From positions 1 to 64,000 of the forward strand of contig AQUA01000005.1 of assembly GCA_000372185.1 (NCBI GenBank): a stretch of 64,000 nt of DNA. Direction: 5' to 3'. Positions within the stretch are counted from its first letter, which is position 1. Every line of letters starts with the position of its first letter. A program made the translations under genes and the position numbers. This DNA comes from an actinobacterium SCGC AAA278-O22. Its GTDB lineage: Bacteria; Actinomycetota; Actinomycetes; Nanopelagicales; Nanopelagicaceae. The notes below the pieces were generated by a model. It saw only the letters and a program-made list of their open reading frames with translations, made no database searches and had not been told where the DNA came from. Shown here in pieces: positions 9,043 through 18,309 of the stretch.

Positions 9043-10035
9043 TTACCCGAAGATTCCCGCCACAACTTTGGGGTGAAGTTCAGCGCGCATCGAAGTGAAA
9101 GAGTGCGGTGGCCAGCCTGCAGTGAAGACGCGACGCAGCAGTAGCGCCAATGAATATTGGTCATCATCATGCAGCGCACGATCGAGCGCCTTGTGGGCAA
9201 GGGCGCCTTCCCCACGTTCGTATGCCATCGCTGCAAAGAGACAGGCAACCGGTGCAACGAATCCGCGCGGAGCAATCCGCAGCAAATCTCGCCACATTGT
9301 CCAATAGCTTTCAGAAGTTTCATCGGAGTGAGAACCCAATGCAAAATCACGTACTTGGATATCGCTAAGGCGGCCAATCACGCGCGCAACGAGTTCACGA
9401 TCTTCGGCACCACGACTGTGCAGATATTCGCCTGCTAAATCAATGACTGCGGTAGCACCATCGCGTTGTAGGTCATTAACTTCTTCTGCATCACTAGGAA
9501 TCCAGAACTGCTGTACCTCATCTTGCCAACTGATGTCGAAGGAAGAAGGAACTGCTGCAATAGATTGCACCAGCCCATCGACGTTTTCAAATGGCATCGG
9601 ATGTCCGGCAATCACATGTTCTGCGGCGATTCGAGAGGTATCTAATGCAGGGATAGCGCTGCCTTCGGGTGGGCAGCATGTGGGATCAGAACAGAGTATC
9701 GAGCGAAAACGATTGTTCTGCACTATCAGCGACTCTTTAACATCAATGCCAGCGCGCATCAAAGCTGCTGAGGTATTAATCAGAACTGCCTCTGGGTCGG
9801 ATGCAGAGTCATCGGCATAGGCCACGATAAATGCGGCCTGGGCTTCTTCGCGCACAAAGTGGGAAGCGAGTAAATCGTAACTTTCTGCCGCAATGTCACT
9901 TGGTAAGTCAACGCGCATCGCCATTCCAACGGCGTCATCTTTGAGAGCGACCATTACTAGCGAATTGTGAGGGTGGTAGCCGATGAGAAATGGAATAGCT
10001 GCGAGCAGATCGTGTGGAGAAGTAAGGGTTGTCAT
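9043..10035 (-). CDS. DUF4192 family protein
   Basis: About 330 residues, no signal peptide or membrane segment. It opens with SPHDLLAAIPFLIGYHPHNSLVMVALKD, the start block of the actinobacterial DUF4192 family, and ends in a helical region (AYERGEGALAHKALDRAL, then DDQYSLALLLRR) typical of its C-terminus. The family is widespread in actinobacteria and has no established function. I use the ATG at 10035 after a GAAAGG ribosome binding site; a TTG one codon earlier is possible. It sits between metX and a secreted-protein gene without clear functional linkage. Confidence 0.8.
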   Translation of the reverse strand: MTTLTSPHDLLAAIPFLIGYHPHNSLVMVALKDDAVGMAMRVDLPSDIAAESYDLLASHFVREEAQAAFIVAYADDSASDPEAVLINTSAALMRAGIDVKESLIVQNNRFRSILCSDPTCCPPEGSAIPALDTSRIAAEHVIAGHPMPFENVDGLVQSIAAVPSSFDISWQDEVQQFWIPSDAEEVNDLQRDGATAVIDLAGEYLHSRGAEDRELVARVIGRLSDIQVRDFALGSHSDETSESYWTMWRDLLRIAPRGFVAPVACLFAAMAYERGEGALAHKALDRALHDDDQYSLALLLRRVFTAGWPPHSFTSMRAELHPKVVAGIFG

Positions 10036-10059
10036 CAAAAACCTTTCTGGGATTAATGT

Positions 10060-10806
10060 TTATTTGGAGAAGAGAACAGGAGGTGTGAAACGAGAAGGAG
10101 CTGCAACAACGGTGATCGGAAGAACTGAGACGCTCTTAATCTCACCCGGAATATGTGCCTTCACTCCCTGCACTGTGAAGTCACCATCCCAACTGGTAAT
10201 GAGTTCGACGAGATAGTGGCCAGGTGTCGAATAGGTATGTCGAATTTCGCCATCGGGAAATGAGGCACCAGCTTTGCGTGTGGCGAAGAAGGTGCCATCG
10301 CCGTAATGCCAGATGAATGTGGGCTTCAGTGACACCTCAACGAGCTCGCCAACAATTTCGATTTTCTTAGTCACTACCTCTGGTATGTCGCACCAGAAGA
10401 AGACGGGCACTTTGATCAGTGGTTGAAACGATGGTGCATATGCGATGCCAGCAGTTGGAAGTAGTTCCACTAATTTATCGCTCAGCGATGTTGCACTCGA
10501 TATTGGTGACGCAGTTGGCCGCTTGCGCACCACCGGCTTTCTTGTCGACGTAACAACTTTTGGTTTACTCGAGCCTGTCACCTTTGGTTTTGGCGCGGTA
10601 GGTTTTCGGATTACCGCTTTTCGACTCTTAGCCGGTGCTGGTGCTACTGCTTTTTTCTCAATAGCGCCGCTGCCTTTGCGACCTTCAATCACGATCTTGC
10701 CGTCTTGGGTATAGACATCGATACATGCCTTCTCGATGCAATCTGCTGCCTGTGCTGAAGTAGAAAGTGATGTAAGAAATAGTGCGAGTGCAATCAACGT
10801 CTTCAT
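10060..10806 (-). CDS. Secreted protein with a PKD-like C-terminal domain
   Basis: About 248 residues. The N-terminus MKTLIALALFLTSLSTSAQA is a clear signal peptide with an AQA cleavage site. Two nearby cysteines follow, then a Lys/Pro/Ser-rich, low-complexity linker (about residues 45-105). A C-terminal beta-rich part has FIWHYGDGT and IRHTYSTPGHYLVEL, a PKD-like pattern (YGDG and a TYSTPGHYLV strand) seen in actinobacterial exported proteins. Probably cell-surface or secreted; no enzyme motif seen. I chose the ATG at 10806 because the signal peptide begins there; the longer frame overlaps the divergent NUDIX gene's upstream region. Confidence 0.65.
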   Translation of the reverse strand: MKTLIALALFLTSLSTSAQAADCIEKACIDVYTQDGKIVIEGRKGSGAIEKKAVAPAPAKSRKAVIRKPTAPKPKVTGSSKPKVVTSTRKPVVRKRPTASPISSATSLSDKLVELLPTAGIAYAPSFQPLIKVPVFFWCDIPEVVTKKIEIVGELVEVSLKPTFIWHYGDGTFFATRKAGASFPDGEIRHTYSTPGHYLVELITSWDGDFTVQGVKAHIPGEIKSVSVLPITVVAAPSRFTPPVLFSK

Positions 10807-10884
10807 GCGCGGGAGATTAGGTGCGTATCTCGCGCAAATACCGCAAAAAATAGGAACTGTGGACAGTTGTGAGAGGCTAGGCAC

Positions 10885-11352
10885 ATGAGCGCGCGCGATG
10901 GTGATGGCTGGATCGAATGCGTATGCGGCTCCAAGCATTGGGGCAAGCATGGTGCAGCAGGTTTACTTATCATCCGCGACGGCGCCATCCTCTTGCAACA
11001 TCGCGCACCATGGGTTCATAACGGCGACACCTGGGGAATTCCAGGCGGTGCTCGTGATTCTCACGAAACAATTATTGAAGGTGCCATTCGTGAAGCAGTA
11101 GAAGAAACTGGAATCAATCCAGCAGATCTACAACCCGTGCACACCTTTACCGATGATCACAACGGTTGGAGCTATTCAACTGTTATTGCTCTGGCAAATG
11201 AGCACTTAGAGGGCCATGAACTCAATGATGAATCGCATGAAGTTCGTTGGGTGAAATTTGATGACGTTACTCGCTTGCCGCTACATCCCAGCTTTGCCAA
11301 GACGTGGCCGCAGGTGCGCACCATCATTGATGAATTAGAGGCTATCGCGTAG
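10885..11352 (+). CDS. NUDIX hydrolase
   Basis: 155 residues with a full Nudix box from residue 54, GGARDSHETIIEGAIREA followed by VEETG, fitting GX5EX7REUXEEXGU. The N-terminus has a CVCGSKHWG motif before the barrel strand GAAGLLIIRDGAILLQHRA. Nudix enzymes hydrolyse nucleoside diphosphates linked to another group, with Mg2+ held by the box glutamates. The substrate here cannot be deduced; an ADP-ribose or oxidised-nucleotide role is possible. Its last 18 bases overlap the end of the convergent helicase gene. Confidence 0.85.
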   Translation: MSARDGDGWIECVCGSKHWGKHGAAGLLIIRDGAILLQHRAPWVHNGDTWGIPGGARDSHETIIEGAIREAVEETGINPADLQPVHTFTDDHNGWSYSTVIALANEHLEGHELNDESHEVRWVKFDDVTRLPLHPSFAKTWPQVRTIIDELEAIA

Positions 11353-13335
11353 TCGTTTAAGCGAATCGCGAACTACAGCAGCATCGCTAGTGCGCCACAG
11401 TGGTGGCATTGAGTTAAGTAGGACACTTCCATAGCGTTTTGTCACGATACGTGAATCAAGAATTGCGACAACTCCACGATCATCAATACTGCGAATCAAA
11501 CGGCCAGTCCCCTGCGCCAATAAGAGCGCAGCACGCGGCACTGATACCTGCATAAATCCACTACCTCCTGATGCATCAGCGAGTGAAGATCGCGCAGACA
11601 TAACAGGTTCATCGGGGCGAGGAAATGGAATTCGGTCAATGGCCACCAAGATGCATGAATTTCCGGGCACATCGACGCCCTGCCACAATGACATCGTTCC
11701 TAAAAGAATGGATGTTTCATCTTTTGCAAAACGTTCAACAAGTGGGCCCACTGCATCGCCACGTTTTTGCGTGATGATCGAAATCGGAAGATCTACCAAC
11801 ACTTTTCGCAAATGTGCATCAGCTGCTTCGACTCCACGCCATGAACTAAAGAGCGCCAAGGTGCGACCACCTGCTGCATCAATCAGTTCGCCGAGTTCAT
11901 CTAACACTTCTTGGCTAGGGCCTTCACGGCCTGGCTCGGGTAGATGCTTAGGCATATACAAAACGCCCTGATTAGCAAAATCAAAAGGTGAACCCACATC
12001 GAGCATCTGCACATTGGCAGGATCAATATCTCCGGGTTCAATCTCCTCATCGGCATCAGAGCCCACTACGAAACCGATACTGCGCGCCATGGCATCAAAA
12101 TTATTTCCGACTGACAGGGTTGCAGAAGTTGCGATTACTGGATTTTTGGTTAACAAGTTACTGCGCAGAACATGAGATACCGATAGCGGTGCTAAATGCA
12201 ATGTAGAAAATGTTGGTTCATACCAGAGCACATGTTCGTTGCCCATCTTGAGCAACTTGCCAGCTGTTGTTGCAATCTCTTGTACCGCACCTTTGACGCG
12301 GGCACGTTCGGCATTTTCATCGGGATCGATAATCTCATCATCGGCATTAATCAATTGAATGAGCGTTGTGGCAGCCTCTTTTACCTTACGGATTGGCGCC
12401 TCTAGCGAAGATGGGATTTCTTCGAGCCTGCCTTGCGCAGCAAAGTCACCTTTAACGGATTGGCCATAATCTTCCATCGCATCATGGAAACTATCTGCTG
12501 CATTGGTAAATCCATCTGATGGTTTTCCGGGCATAAATTTGCGAGCCATAGCGGCAGCTCGTTGCACGCGTCCTGACGTTAGCTCTTCCGTTACTGCCTG
12601 CGTTGTGCGATCCATAAATTCATGGGCTTCATCCAAAATCACTGCATCACGTTCGGGCAAGATGGGATGAGAATCAACAATTTCAATAGCCAGCAAGGTG
12701 TGGTTGGTAACGACTACATCGGCATCTTGTGCTTTTGCCTTTGCCTTTGCTGCAAAACATTGTGCGCCCCATGCACAAGAATCAGCACCTACACATTCGC
12801 GGCCCGATAGAGAATTTGCTGCCCAGACTCTGCGATCTACTTCAGGTGCATCATCGCGATCTCCTGAAACACCTGGAGTCTTCGCCCACGCAATAAGTCT
12901 CTTGGCATCCTTCTCTAAATAGGATGCTTCGAGTAGTACCTCTGCATCAGGATCTGGTTCATCTGCATTCATCTTCTGCAGACAGACATAGTTGCCCACA
13001 CCTTTATAAATTGCATAGGTAATGTCGCGACCGAGCTCTTTCTCAAGTGCTGGAACAACAGCAGGCAGATCGCGTTCGACTAGCTGACGTTGCAGTGCAA
13101 GCGTTGCAGTTGCCACCAATACTTTGCGGCCGTGAACTAGCGCTGGAATGAGATAGGCCAGTGATTTTCCGGTGCCCGTACCTGCTTGGACCATGAGGTG
13201 ATGGCGATCTGTCAGCGCATTGGCAACTGCTTCGGCCATTTCAATCTGGCCTTCACGCGCAGAGCCTCCGATAGCGGTGACAGCAGCATCGAGTGCGCTT
13301 CGCACCTGTGCTGAAAGATCGCTCACGGTGCGCAC
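11335..13335 (-). CDS. dinG: DinG/XPD-family ATP-dependent DNA helicase
   Basis: About 666 residues, superfamily 2 iron-sulfur helicase. Motif I is QAGTGTGKSLAYLIPAL; motif II is VILDEAHEF. Four cysteines between them (NYVCLQK, RECVG, DSCAWG, AQCFA) fit the [4Fe-4S] cluster of XPD/DinG enzymes, followed by VVTNHTLL. C-terminal motifs include LFSSWRGVE, MSLWQGVDVPG and QGTGRLIRS. Such enzymes unwind R-loops and D-loops in repair. There is no exonuclease domain. Two GTG starts compete, 13335 and 13326; the second lies 7 bases after a TAGAGT -10-like element and would be leaderless. Its 3' end overlaps the NUDIX gene by 18 bases. Confidence 0.85.
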   Translation of the reverse strand: MRTVSDLSAQVRSALDAAVTAIGGSAREGQIEMAEAVANALTDRHHLMVQAGTGTGKSLAYLIPALVHGRKVLVATATLALQRQLVERDLPAVVPALEKELGRDITYAIYKGVGNYVCLQKMNADEPDPDAEVLLEASYLEKDAKRLIAWAKTPGVSGDRDDAPEVDRRVWAANSLSGRECVGADSCAWGAQCFAAKAKAKAQDADVVVTNHTLLAIEIVDSHPILPERDAVILDEAHEFMDRTTQAVTEELTSGRVQRAAAMARKFMPGKPSDGFTNAADSFHDAMEDYGQSVKGDFAAQGRLEEIPSSLEAPIRKVKEAATTLIQLINADDEIIDPDENAERARVKGAVQEIATTAGKLLKMGNEHVLWYEPTFSTLHLAPLSVSHVLRSNLLTKNPVIATSATLSVGNNFDAMARSIGFVVGSDADEEIEPGDIDPANVQMLDVGSPFDFANQGVLYMPKHLPEPGREGPSQEVLDELGELIDAAGGRTLALFSSWRGVEAADAHLRKVLVDLPISIITQKRGDAVGPLVERFAKDETSILLGTMSLWQGVDVPGNSCILVAIDRIPFPRPDEPVMSARSSLADASGGSGFMQVSVPRAALLLAQGTGRLIRSIDDRGVVAILDSRIVTKRYGSVLLNSMPPLWRTSDAAVVRDSLKRLRDSL

Positions 13336-13344
13336 TCTATCTTT

Positions 13345-14223
13345 CTACGCAGTCGTTTCGCTCTTAACCACAAGGTAAACGCCCAATAGGAGTAGCGCAC
13401 CTGCAATCAATTGGACCACTCCTAGCTTTTGTCCAAATGCGAAGTACCCAATAATTCCGGCAACCAGTGGATTAACAAATGCAAATGATGTAAGTAGCGC
13501 CGGTGAGACTCTGCGAGAAATTCCAAGATATGCCCAATACTGCGAAGCAAGGGCGATAATCAGAAAGATCATGGTGGGGTTAAGTACATCTTGTATGTGC
13601 ACCGCAGGTGCCTTCATCACAAAGTGAACTATTGTGGTTCCAATTGCTCCAATAAATACTTGGAGAAATATGGCGAAGATAAGCGGGTAGCCACTTTCGT
13701 ATTTGATCCAGATCTCAGTCGCGGCAAACCAAGCAAAGGTAGAGAGTAATGCCGCGAAGATTCCAGCAATTTGTACGCTTCCTTGAGGTGCACCGATGAG
13801 AAAGACCATAGCAATGGATGCAACTACTACCCCACTTGTTGCAAGTCGAGAAGGTCGCTGGCCCTTAAGTGCGAGGAAAATAATCGACATCGCAGGAAGC
13901 GTTGAATAGAGAAGTGATGTGATGGCACCCGGAATTCGTGAGCTCGACCATGCCAACGAGATGCTGCACAACGGCGAATACATCGCGGAAGAAATCACAA
14001 TAGGGATAAATGACCTATCGAATCTAAAAGTGTGTGGAGATTTCGGCGCCAAAATGAGTACTGCCAGAAAGAGAATCGTCGCCGATCCCCACGCTCGAAT
14101 CAACACGATATTTATCGGATTAATGGTTTCAGCAGCATGTGAGAGAAATGGATAGATGCCACCACCAACAAACCACATCACACCCACCCCAAAGATGGTC
14201 ATGCGGTTGAGTCGAGTGCTCAT
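13345..14223 (-). CDS. EamA/DMT-family transporter
   Basis: About 292 residues in roughly ten hydrophobic segments arranged as two EamA repeats (first from MTIFGVGVMWFVGGGIYPF, second from GIFAALLSTFAWFAATEIW). It ends with GALLLLGVYLVVKSE, typical of drug/metabolite exporters of the inner membrane. The substrate is unknown. It lies 6 bases after the dehydrogenase at 14230 on the same strand, so it is likely the last gene of the accessory metabolic operon and might export a pathway product. The ATG at 14223 is preferred; a TTG precedes it. Confidence 0.8.
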   Translation of the reverse strand: MSTRLNRMTIFGVGVMWFVGGGIYPFLSHAAETINPINIVLIRAWGSATILFLAVLILAPKSPHTFRFDRSFIPIVISSAMYSPLCSISLAWSSSRIPGAITSLLYSTLPAMSIIFLALKGQRPSRLATSGVVVASIAMVFLIGAPQGSVQIAGIFAALLSTFAWFAATEIWIKYESGYPLIFAIFLQVFIGAIGTTIVHFVMKAPAVHIQDVLNPTMIFLIIALASQYWAYLGISRRVSPALLTSFAFVNPLVAGIIGYFAFGQKLGVVQLIAGALLLLGVYLVVKSETTA

Positions 14224-14229
14224 CAACTC

Positions 14230-15120
14230 TTACTTAAAGCGAAGTGGGGTGTTGGTGTCATCCTCGTACATCTTTGCTGGAATCATCTCGCCCGCCTTAT
14301 CGCCGTAACGAGCACGTGCTCTGCGGTAAACATTTTCGACAGTTGCTCCAACTTCCATTGGTACACCGACAGATCGAGCAAGATCGCCAGCTAAACGCAA
14401 GTCCTTACACGCAAGCGCAACTGCAAATCCCTCGTCGTAATCGCCATCTTTGAGCATTCCAAGGATGTCGCGTTCAAGAAGAATTGAGTTACAAGGTGAT
14501 CCAACGAGAGATTGGCGAAGAGTTTCAAGATCTACACCAGCTTTGACTCCAAGTAGTAGTGCTTCGGTAGTTGCGACGAAAGAGTTGAACCAGAGCATAT
14601 TGAGAACAAGTTTTACAGCATACCCAGTTCCGCGTTTTCCGCAGTTAAAGAATTTTTCGGGATCTCCCATGATGTCAAAGAGTGGTTTCGCATATGCAAA
14701 GTCTGCAGGATCTCCTCCGGCAAAGATCGACATGGTTCCTTTATCTGCGCCTACAGACATTCCTGCAACGGGTGCATCGATGATGCGCACAGTCTTATCA
14801 AAGGATTTCTCAACGATGGCTGCGGTTTCAGGCACTGATGTTGACATATCAATCCACATCGAACCTGGTTTCATCGCGGCAGCCACACCGCTAGTGACCA
14901 TGCAGCCTTCAATTGCTTGAGGAGTTGGCAGCATTGTGATGAGTACATCTGCTCCGGTCACGCATTCGACTCCTGAAGTTGCAGCTTTGGCGCCAGCAGC
15001 AATCGGCTTCTGCATGCTCTCTTTATTGAGATCAAAGACAGTGATGTCGATACCTGCTGCAGCGAGGTTGCGCGACATGCTTCCGCCCATACTGCCTGTT
15101 CCGATAAATGCGACCTTCAC
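14230..15120 (-). CDS. NAD(P)-dependent beta-hydroxyacid dehydrogenase (HIBADH/tartronate-semialdehyde-reductase family)
   Basis: 296 residues. The N-terminal Rossmann fold has FIGTGSMGGSMSRNLAAAG; DAPVAGMSVGADKGTMSIF is the substrate-binding loop; KLVLNMLWFNS carries the family's catalytic lysine. Members reduce or oxidise 3-hydroxyisobutyrate, tartronate semialdehyde, beta-hydroxypropionate or succinic semialdehyde; the exact substrate is open. GTG start at 15120 with AAGGGAG upstream. It is followed closely by the EamA exporter and preceded by an aldehyde dehydrogenase and a MR/MLE enzyme, which suggests successive steps on a small hydroxy or aldehyde acid. Confidence 0.82.
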   Translation of the reverse strand: MKVAFIGTGSMGGSMSRNLAAAGIDITVFDLNKESMQKPIAAGAKAATSGVECVTGADVLITMLPTPQAIEGCMVTSGVAAAMKPGSMWIDMSTSVPETAAIVEKSFDKTVRIIDAPVAGMSVGADKGTMSIFAGGDPADFAYAKPLFDIMGDPEKFFNCGKRGTGYAVKLVLNMLWFNSFVATTEALLLGVKAGVDLETLRQSLVGSPCNSILLERDILGMLKDGDYDEGFAVALACKDLRLAGDLARSVGVPMEVGATVENVYRRARARYGDKAGEMIPAKMYEDDTNTPLRFK

Positions 15121-15146
15121 TTATTGCTCCCTTTGTAGTGATTAAT

Positions 15147-16637
15147 TTAGGAAAGATCTACCCACGTAGTTTTTAGCGCACTGTAATTATTGAGCGCATG
15201 GAGGGACTTATCGCGCCCTGCACCCGAACCGTTAAACCCACCAAATGGAGTGATGACATCTGACATATCAAAGGTGTTGACCCACACTGTTCCTGCGCGA
15301 AGTTTGCGAGCAAAATTATGAGCTCGTGAAATATCGCCCGACCACACGGATGCAGCTAAACCGTATTCGGTGCCATTGGCTTTTGCTAGCGCATCAGCTT
15401 CGTCTTTTGCATCGACAGCGACAATGACTGGACCAAAGATTTCCTCTTGAGAGAGAACTGATTCATGCTTGACTCCATCAATCAGAGTTGGCTTGATGAG
15501 ATTGTCATCGCCAGTTGGCTGATTTCCGCCATACACAAATGATTCGCCATTCTTGCCCACCATGTTGAGGTAGTGATTGACGCGATCGCGTTGCTGAGTA
15601 GAGACGATGGGACCCATATAGACACTTGGATCCAGGCAATCTCCTATTGGGAAGGTGTCCACAAACTTCGACATCTTTTCAAAGAGCGCCTCTTTAATCT
15701 TCTGCCCATGAATGATCACGCGAGAACCTGCGTTACATGTTTGACCTGCGTTGTAATAAATGCCCCACGCGATTGTGGAGGCGCATGCATCGAGATCCTT
15801 CACATCATCGAGAACAACCTGTGGACTCTTTCCGCCGAGTTCGAGAGCTACCTGCTTCATATTTGATTCAGCTGCATACTGCAGCATCTTGCGACCGGTT
15901 GGACCGCTCCCTGTAAATGCCAACTTAGCCACATCCATGTGGCGAGCAAGTGCTTGTCCTGCCTCTGGTCCAAGTCCAGTGACAACGTTAAAGACACCGT
16001 TCGGAATTCCAGCTTCTGTTGCAAGTCGAGCCAGAAGAATTGCAGATAGCGATGATTGCTCTGCTGGTTTTAGAACGACGCTATTTCCCATTGCAAGTGC
16101 CGGTGCAACTTTCCACGAAGCGATAATCATCGGATAGTTCCAAGGGACGACGGCACCGATTACTCCAAGTGGTTCGCGGGTAATCATGGCGAGAGCGTTA
16201 CGTGGCGCAGGTGCAATTTCATCGTAAGTTTTATCTATTGCCTCGCCATACCACTGCACGGTGCGAGCACAACCCATGACATCGACATTGAGCGAATCAG
16301 ATATGGGCTTGCCGACATCGAGAGTTTCAAGGAGGGCTAACTCTTCTTGGTGCTCGCGGATGAGATCAGCCCATTTGAGCATGATTGCTTTCTTATCGCG
16401 CGGATTCATCTCGCGCCAGATACCTGAGTCAAAGGCGGACTTGGCTGCAGAAACTGCGCGGTTCACATCTTCGGTATCGCCTGCAGCAATCTTTGCAATG
16501 ACGCGTTGATCGCGAGGAGAAATATCATCAAATGTTTTTCCGCTTGCAGAGTCAACATAAGCACCGTTGATATACATGCGTGATTCAGGCTTAAGTTCGA
16601 GGGCGCGCTTTATCCAAGCATCTTTATCGAGTGCCAC
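15147..16637 (-). CDS. NAD(P)-dependent aldehyde dehydrogenase
   Basis: 496 residues, standard ALDH superfamily length. Seen: VVPWNYPMIIASWKVAPALAMGN, the catalytic glutamate in LELGGKSPQ, the nucleophilic cysteine in NAGQTCNAGSR, and EEIFGPVI near the C-terminus. It oxidises an aldehyde to an acid in the cytoplasm. It resembles the broad-specificity branch that includes betaine-aldehyde and gamma-glutamyl-aminobutyraldehyde dehydrogenases. Start is GTG at 16637 with an AAGGAG ribosome binding site. It lies between the MR/MLE enzyme (11 bases) and the HIBADH-like gene (26 bases), in the block downstream of the quaternary-amine importer. Confidence 0.88.
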   Translation of the reverse strand: MALDKDAWIKRALELKPESRMYINGAYVDSASGKTFDDISPRDQRVIAKIAAGDTEDVNRAVSAAKSAFDSGIWREMNPRDKKAIMLKWADLIREHQEELALLETLDVGKPISDSLNVDVMGCARTVQWYGEAIDKTYDEIAPAPRNALAMITREPLGVIGAVVPWNYPMIIASWKVAPALAMGNSVVLKPAEQSSLSAILLARLATEAGIPNGVFNVVTGLGPEAGQALARHMDVAKLAFTGSGPTGRKMLQYAAESNMKQVALELGGKSPQVVLDDVKDLDACASTIAWGIYYNAGQTCNAGSRVIIHGQKIKEALFEKMSKFVDTFPIGDCLDPSVYMGPIVSTQQRDRVNHYLNMVGKNGESFVYGGNQPTGDDNLIKPTLIDGVKHESVLSQEEIFGPVIVAVDAKDEADALAKANGTEYGLAASVWSGDISRAHNFARKLRAGTVWVNTFDMSDVITPFGGFNGSGAGRDKSLHALNNYSALKTTWVDLS

Positions 16638-16648
16638 TGTAATTCTCC

Positions 16649-17752
16649 TTATGCAACTGACTTTTTGAAGTGAGACCAGTTTGGTTCAATTCCAAGTCCT
16701 GCGCCAGAAGGAACATGGAGTAATCCATCACTGCCTACAGTGAGCGGCTTTGCCATAAGGAAATCGCGACGTTCGCTGGTCCAGGTAGGTGGGTCGAACG
16801 GAAATTCGATAAATGGAGCTCCGCCGATTCCTGCGGTGACATGCAAATTGGCAGCTAGTCCATATCCATTGGACCAGGTGTGAGGAGTAAAGATATGGCC
16901 ACGCGCATTGGCACGTCGGGCAATCTCACGTGAGCGTTCCATCCCCGCAGCCAGAACTACATCTGCTTGAATAATATCGAGCGCATCGTTATCAATGATG
17001 GTGTTGATTTCGTGGATTGTACGAACCATTTCGCCGCCGGCAATGCGAGTACCTCGTCCACGCAACTTCTTAAGGCCCTCTAGGTCTTCCATTGGAAGTG
17101 GTTCTTCAATCCAATAAACGCCGTAGTCAACTGCTTGATCGACAAACTTCATCGCCGTAGCTACATCAATTGACTTACGAGTATCTCCAGGCATGCGCCA
17201 CGCCTGGTTAAGGTCAACCATGATTTCGAGATCTGAACCAATCGCTTCTCGAATTTGTTTGAGTGTTTCTATTCCTAAATCGAGTTGAGTTTGTGGCACA
17301 CGAATTTTCATCGCTGTAAATCCAGCATCACGTATTGCAACTGCACTTGCTGCTCGTTCAGGGGCGGTCATGATTGCTCCTGTTGATGCATACGCGGGTA
17401 TGGAATCTTCGGCGCCACCAAAGAGCGAAGCCACTGTCTCGTGCTTTGCTTTACCAATAGCATCCCAAATTGCGACTTCTATCGGCCAATAGCGACCTGC
17501 ATGAAAAGTAATTGTCTCGAGAGTGCGCACATGTTCTTCAATATCAAAGAGATCTTTACCGATGAAGTGTTTCTCATATCCTTCGAATCCCCCCATGTCA
17601 TCGCCTGCGCCGTAACCAATGATTCCGCCATCGGTTTCAACAATGGTCAGCGTTGCGCCAAAGGTGCGACGTGGTGTGGGGTCCCAGTTTGGACAGAAAG
17701 GCGGATCGAGCTGCAACGTTGCTCGCTCGAAACGAATATTCGTGATCTTCAT
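16649..17752 (-). CDS. Enolase-superfamily (mandelate racemase / sugar-acid dehydratase) enzyme
   Basis: 367 residues. Metal-binding and acid/base residues of the mandelate racemase branch are visible: KIRVP (catalytic KxR), MVDLNQAW (first metal Asp), WIEEPL and AGGEM (second and third metal carboxylates), then DIIQADV and FTPHTW, giving an Asp-His dyad. These enzymes take a proton next to a carboxylate and then racemise or dehydrate a hydroxy acid such as a sugar acid. The substrate cannot be named. It sits between the Fae homologue (52 bases away) and the aldehyde dehydrogenase, in one apparent operon. Confidence 0.82.
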   Translation of the reverse strand: MKITNIRFERATLQLDPPFCPNWDPTPRRTFGATLTIVETDGGIIGYGAGDDMGGFEGYEKHFIGKDLFDIEEHVRTLETITFHAGRYWPIEVAIWDAIGKAKHETVASLFGGAEDSIPAYASTGAIMTAPERAASAVAIRDAGFTAMKIRVPQTQLDLGIETLKQIREAIGSDLEIMVDLNQAWRMPGDTRKSIDVATAMKFVDQAVDYGVYWIEEPLPMEDLEGLKKLRGRGTRIAGGEMVRTIHEINTIIDNDALDIIQADVVLAAGMERSREIARRANARGHIFTPHTWSNGYGLAANLHVTAGIGGAPFIEFPFDPPTWTSERRDFLMAKPLTVGSDGLLHVPSGAGLGIEPNWSHFKKSVA

Positions 17753-17804
17753 CGAAGGTGCTCGACTCTTTCAGGTAGAAGGAAAATTCTATTTATCTAA
17801 AGAT

Positions 17805-18305
17805 TTATTGCCTAAAGAATGGGTTGGCGACATTTTCAGTTGCCTTCATGACATCAGCAGCAGTTGGTTTACCGGACTTGCCATTGGTGAGCGCATCAAT
17901 CATGGCTTGACGTTGATTTCTAAAAACCTCTTCTTCATCGTTTGCAGATGGGTTGAGCCACACTGCTGCAACGATGACGAGATCATCGGTTTTATTGACA
18001 TCAATGACTCCTGCACGAAGTGCCTCGCCAACACCTGCAGCTACTCCAGCTTGCGCTGCTCCCCATGTGAAGAGACCATGCTGATCATTTTCAACTGCTG
18101 CCTTATTTACAAAGAGCGTGGGTGGAGTTACTGCAATTCCTGGTTGAGCAACGACCATAAACGGAACGTGCCCCGCGCGCGGAGTGGCAAGGGCAGTTGC
18201 CCATGCCACTCCAGCGGGTCCAGATCTGGCACCAAGGATTGTGTTGGTGTGAGCCGCATTGGGCCCAGAGCCCACAAATCCTTCGCCGATCTGGATTTCA
18301 ATCAT
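17805..18305 (-). CDS. fae: Formaldehyde-activating enzyme (Fae) family protein
   Basis: 166 residues. The sequence follows Fae throughout: IGEGFVGSGPNAAHTNTILG (the His equals the conserved Fae histidine), PPTLFVNKA, FTWGAAQAGVAAGVGEAL, DDLVIVAAVWLNP and a C-terminal FRNQRQAM block. Methylotroph Fae condenses formaldehyde with tetrahydromethanopterin; homologues exist in organisms without that cofactor, with less certain roles. No other pterin-pathway gene is in the window. It starts 5 bases after the binding-protein stop and is followed by the MR/MLE and aldehyde dehydrogenase genes, so it belongs to the IclR-flanked importer operon. Formaldehyde handling during breakdown of a methylated substrate is a reasonable inference, not shown. 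Confidence 0.85.
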   Translation of the reverse strand: MIEIQIGEGFVGSGPNAAHTNTILGARSGPAGVAWATALATPRAGHVPFMVVAQPGIAVTPPTLFVNKAAVENDQHGLFTWGAAQAGVAAGVGEALRAGVIDVNKTDDLVIVAAVWLNPSANDEEEVFRNQRQAMIDALTNGKSGKPTAADVMKATENVANPFFRQ

Positions 18306-18309
18306 TTCT

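Noticed and set aside
8907-9377. Upstream extension of the metX frame
   Set aside because: It runs through the SAM riboswitch and into the end of the DUF4192 gene, and the encoded peptide has no family match.
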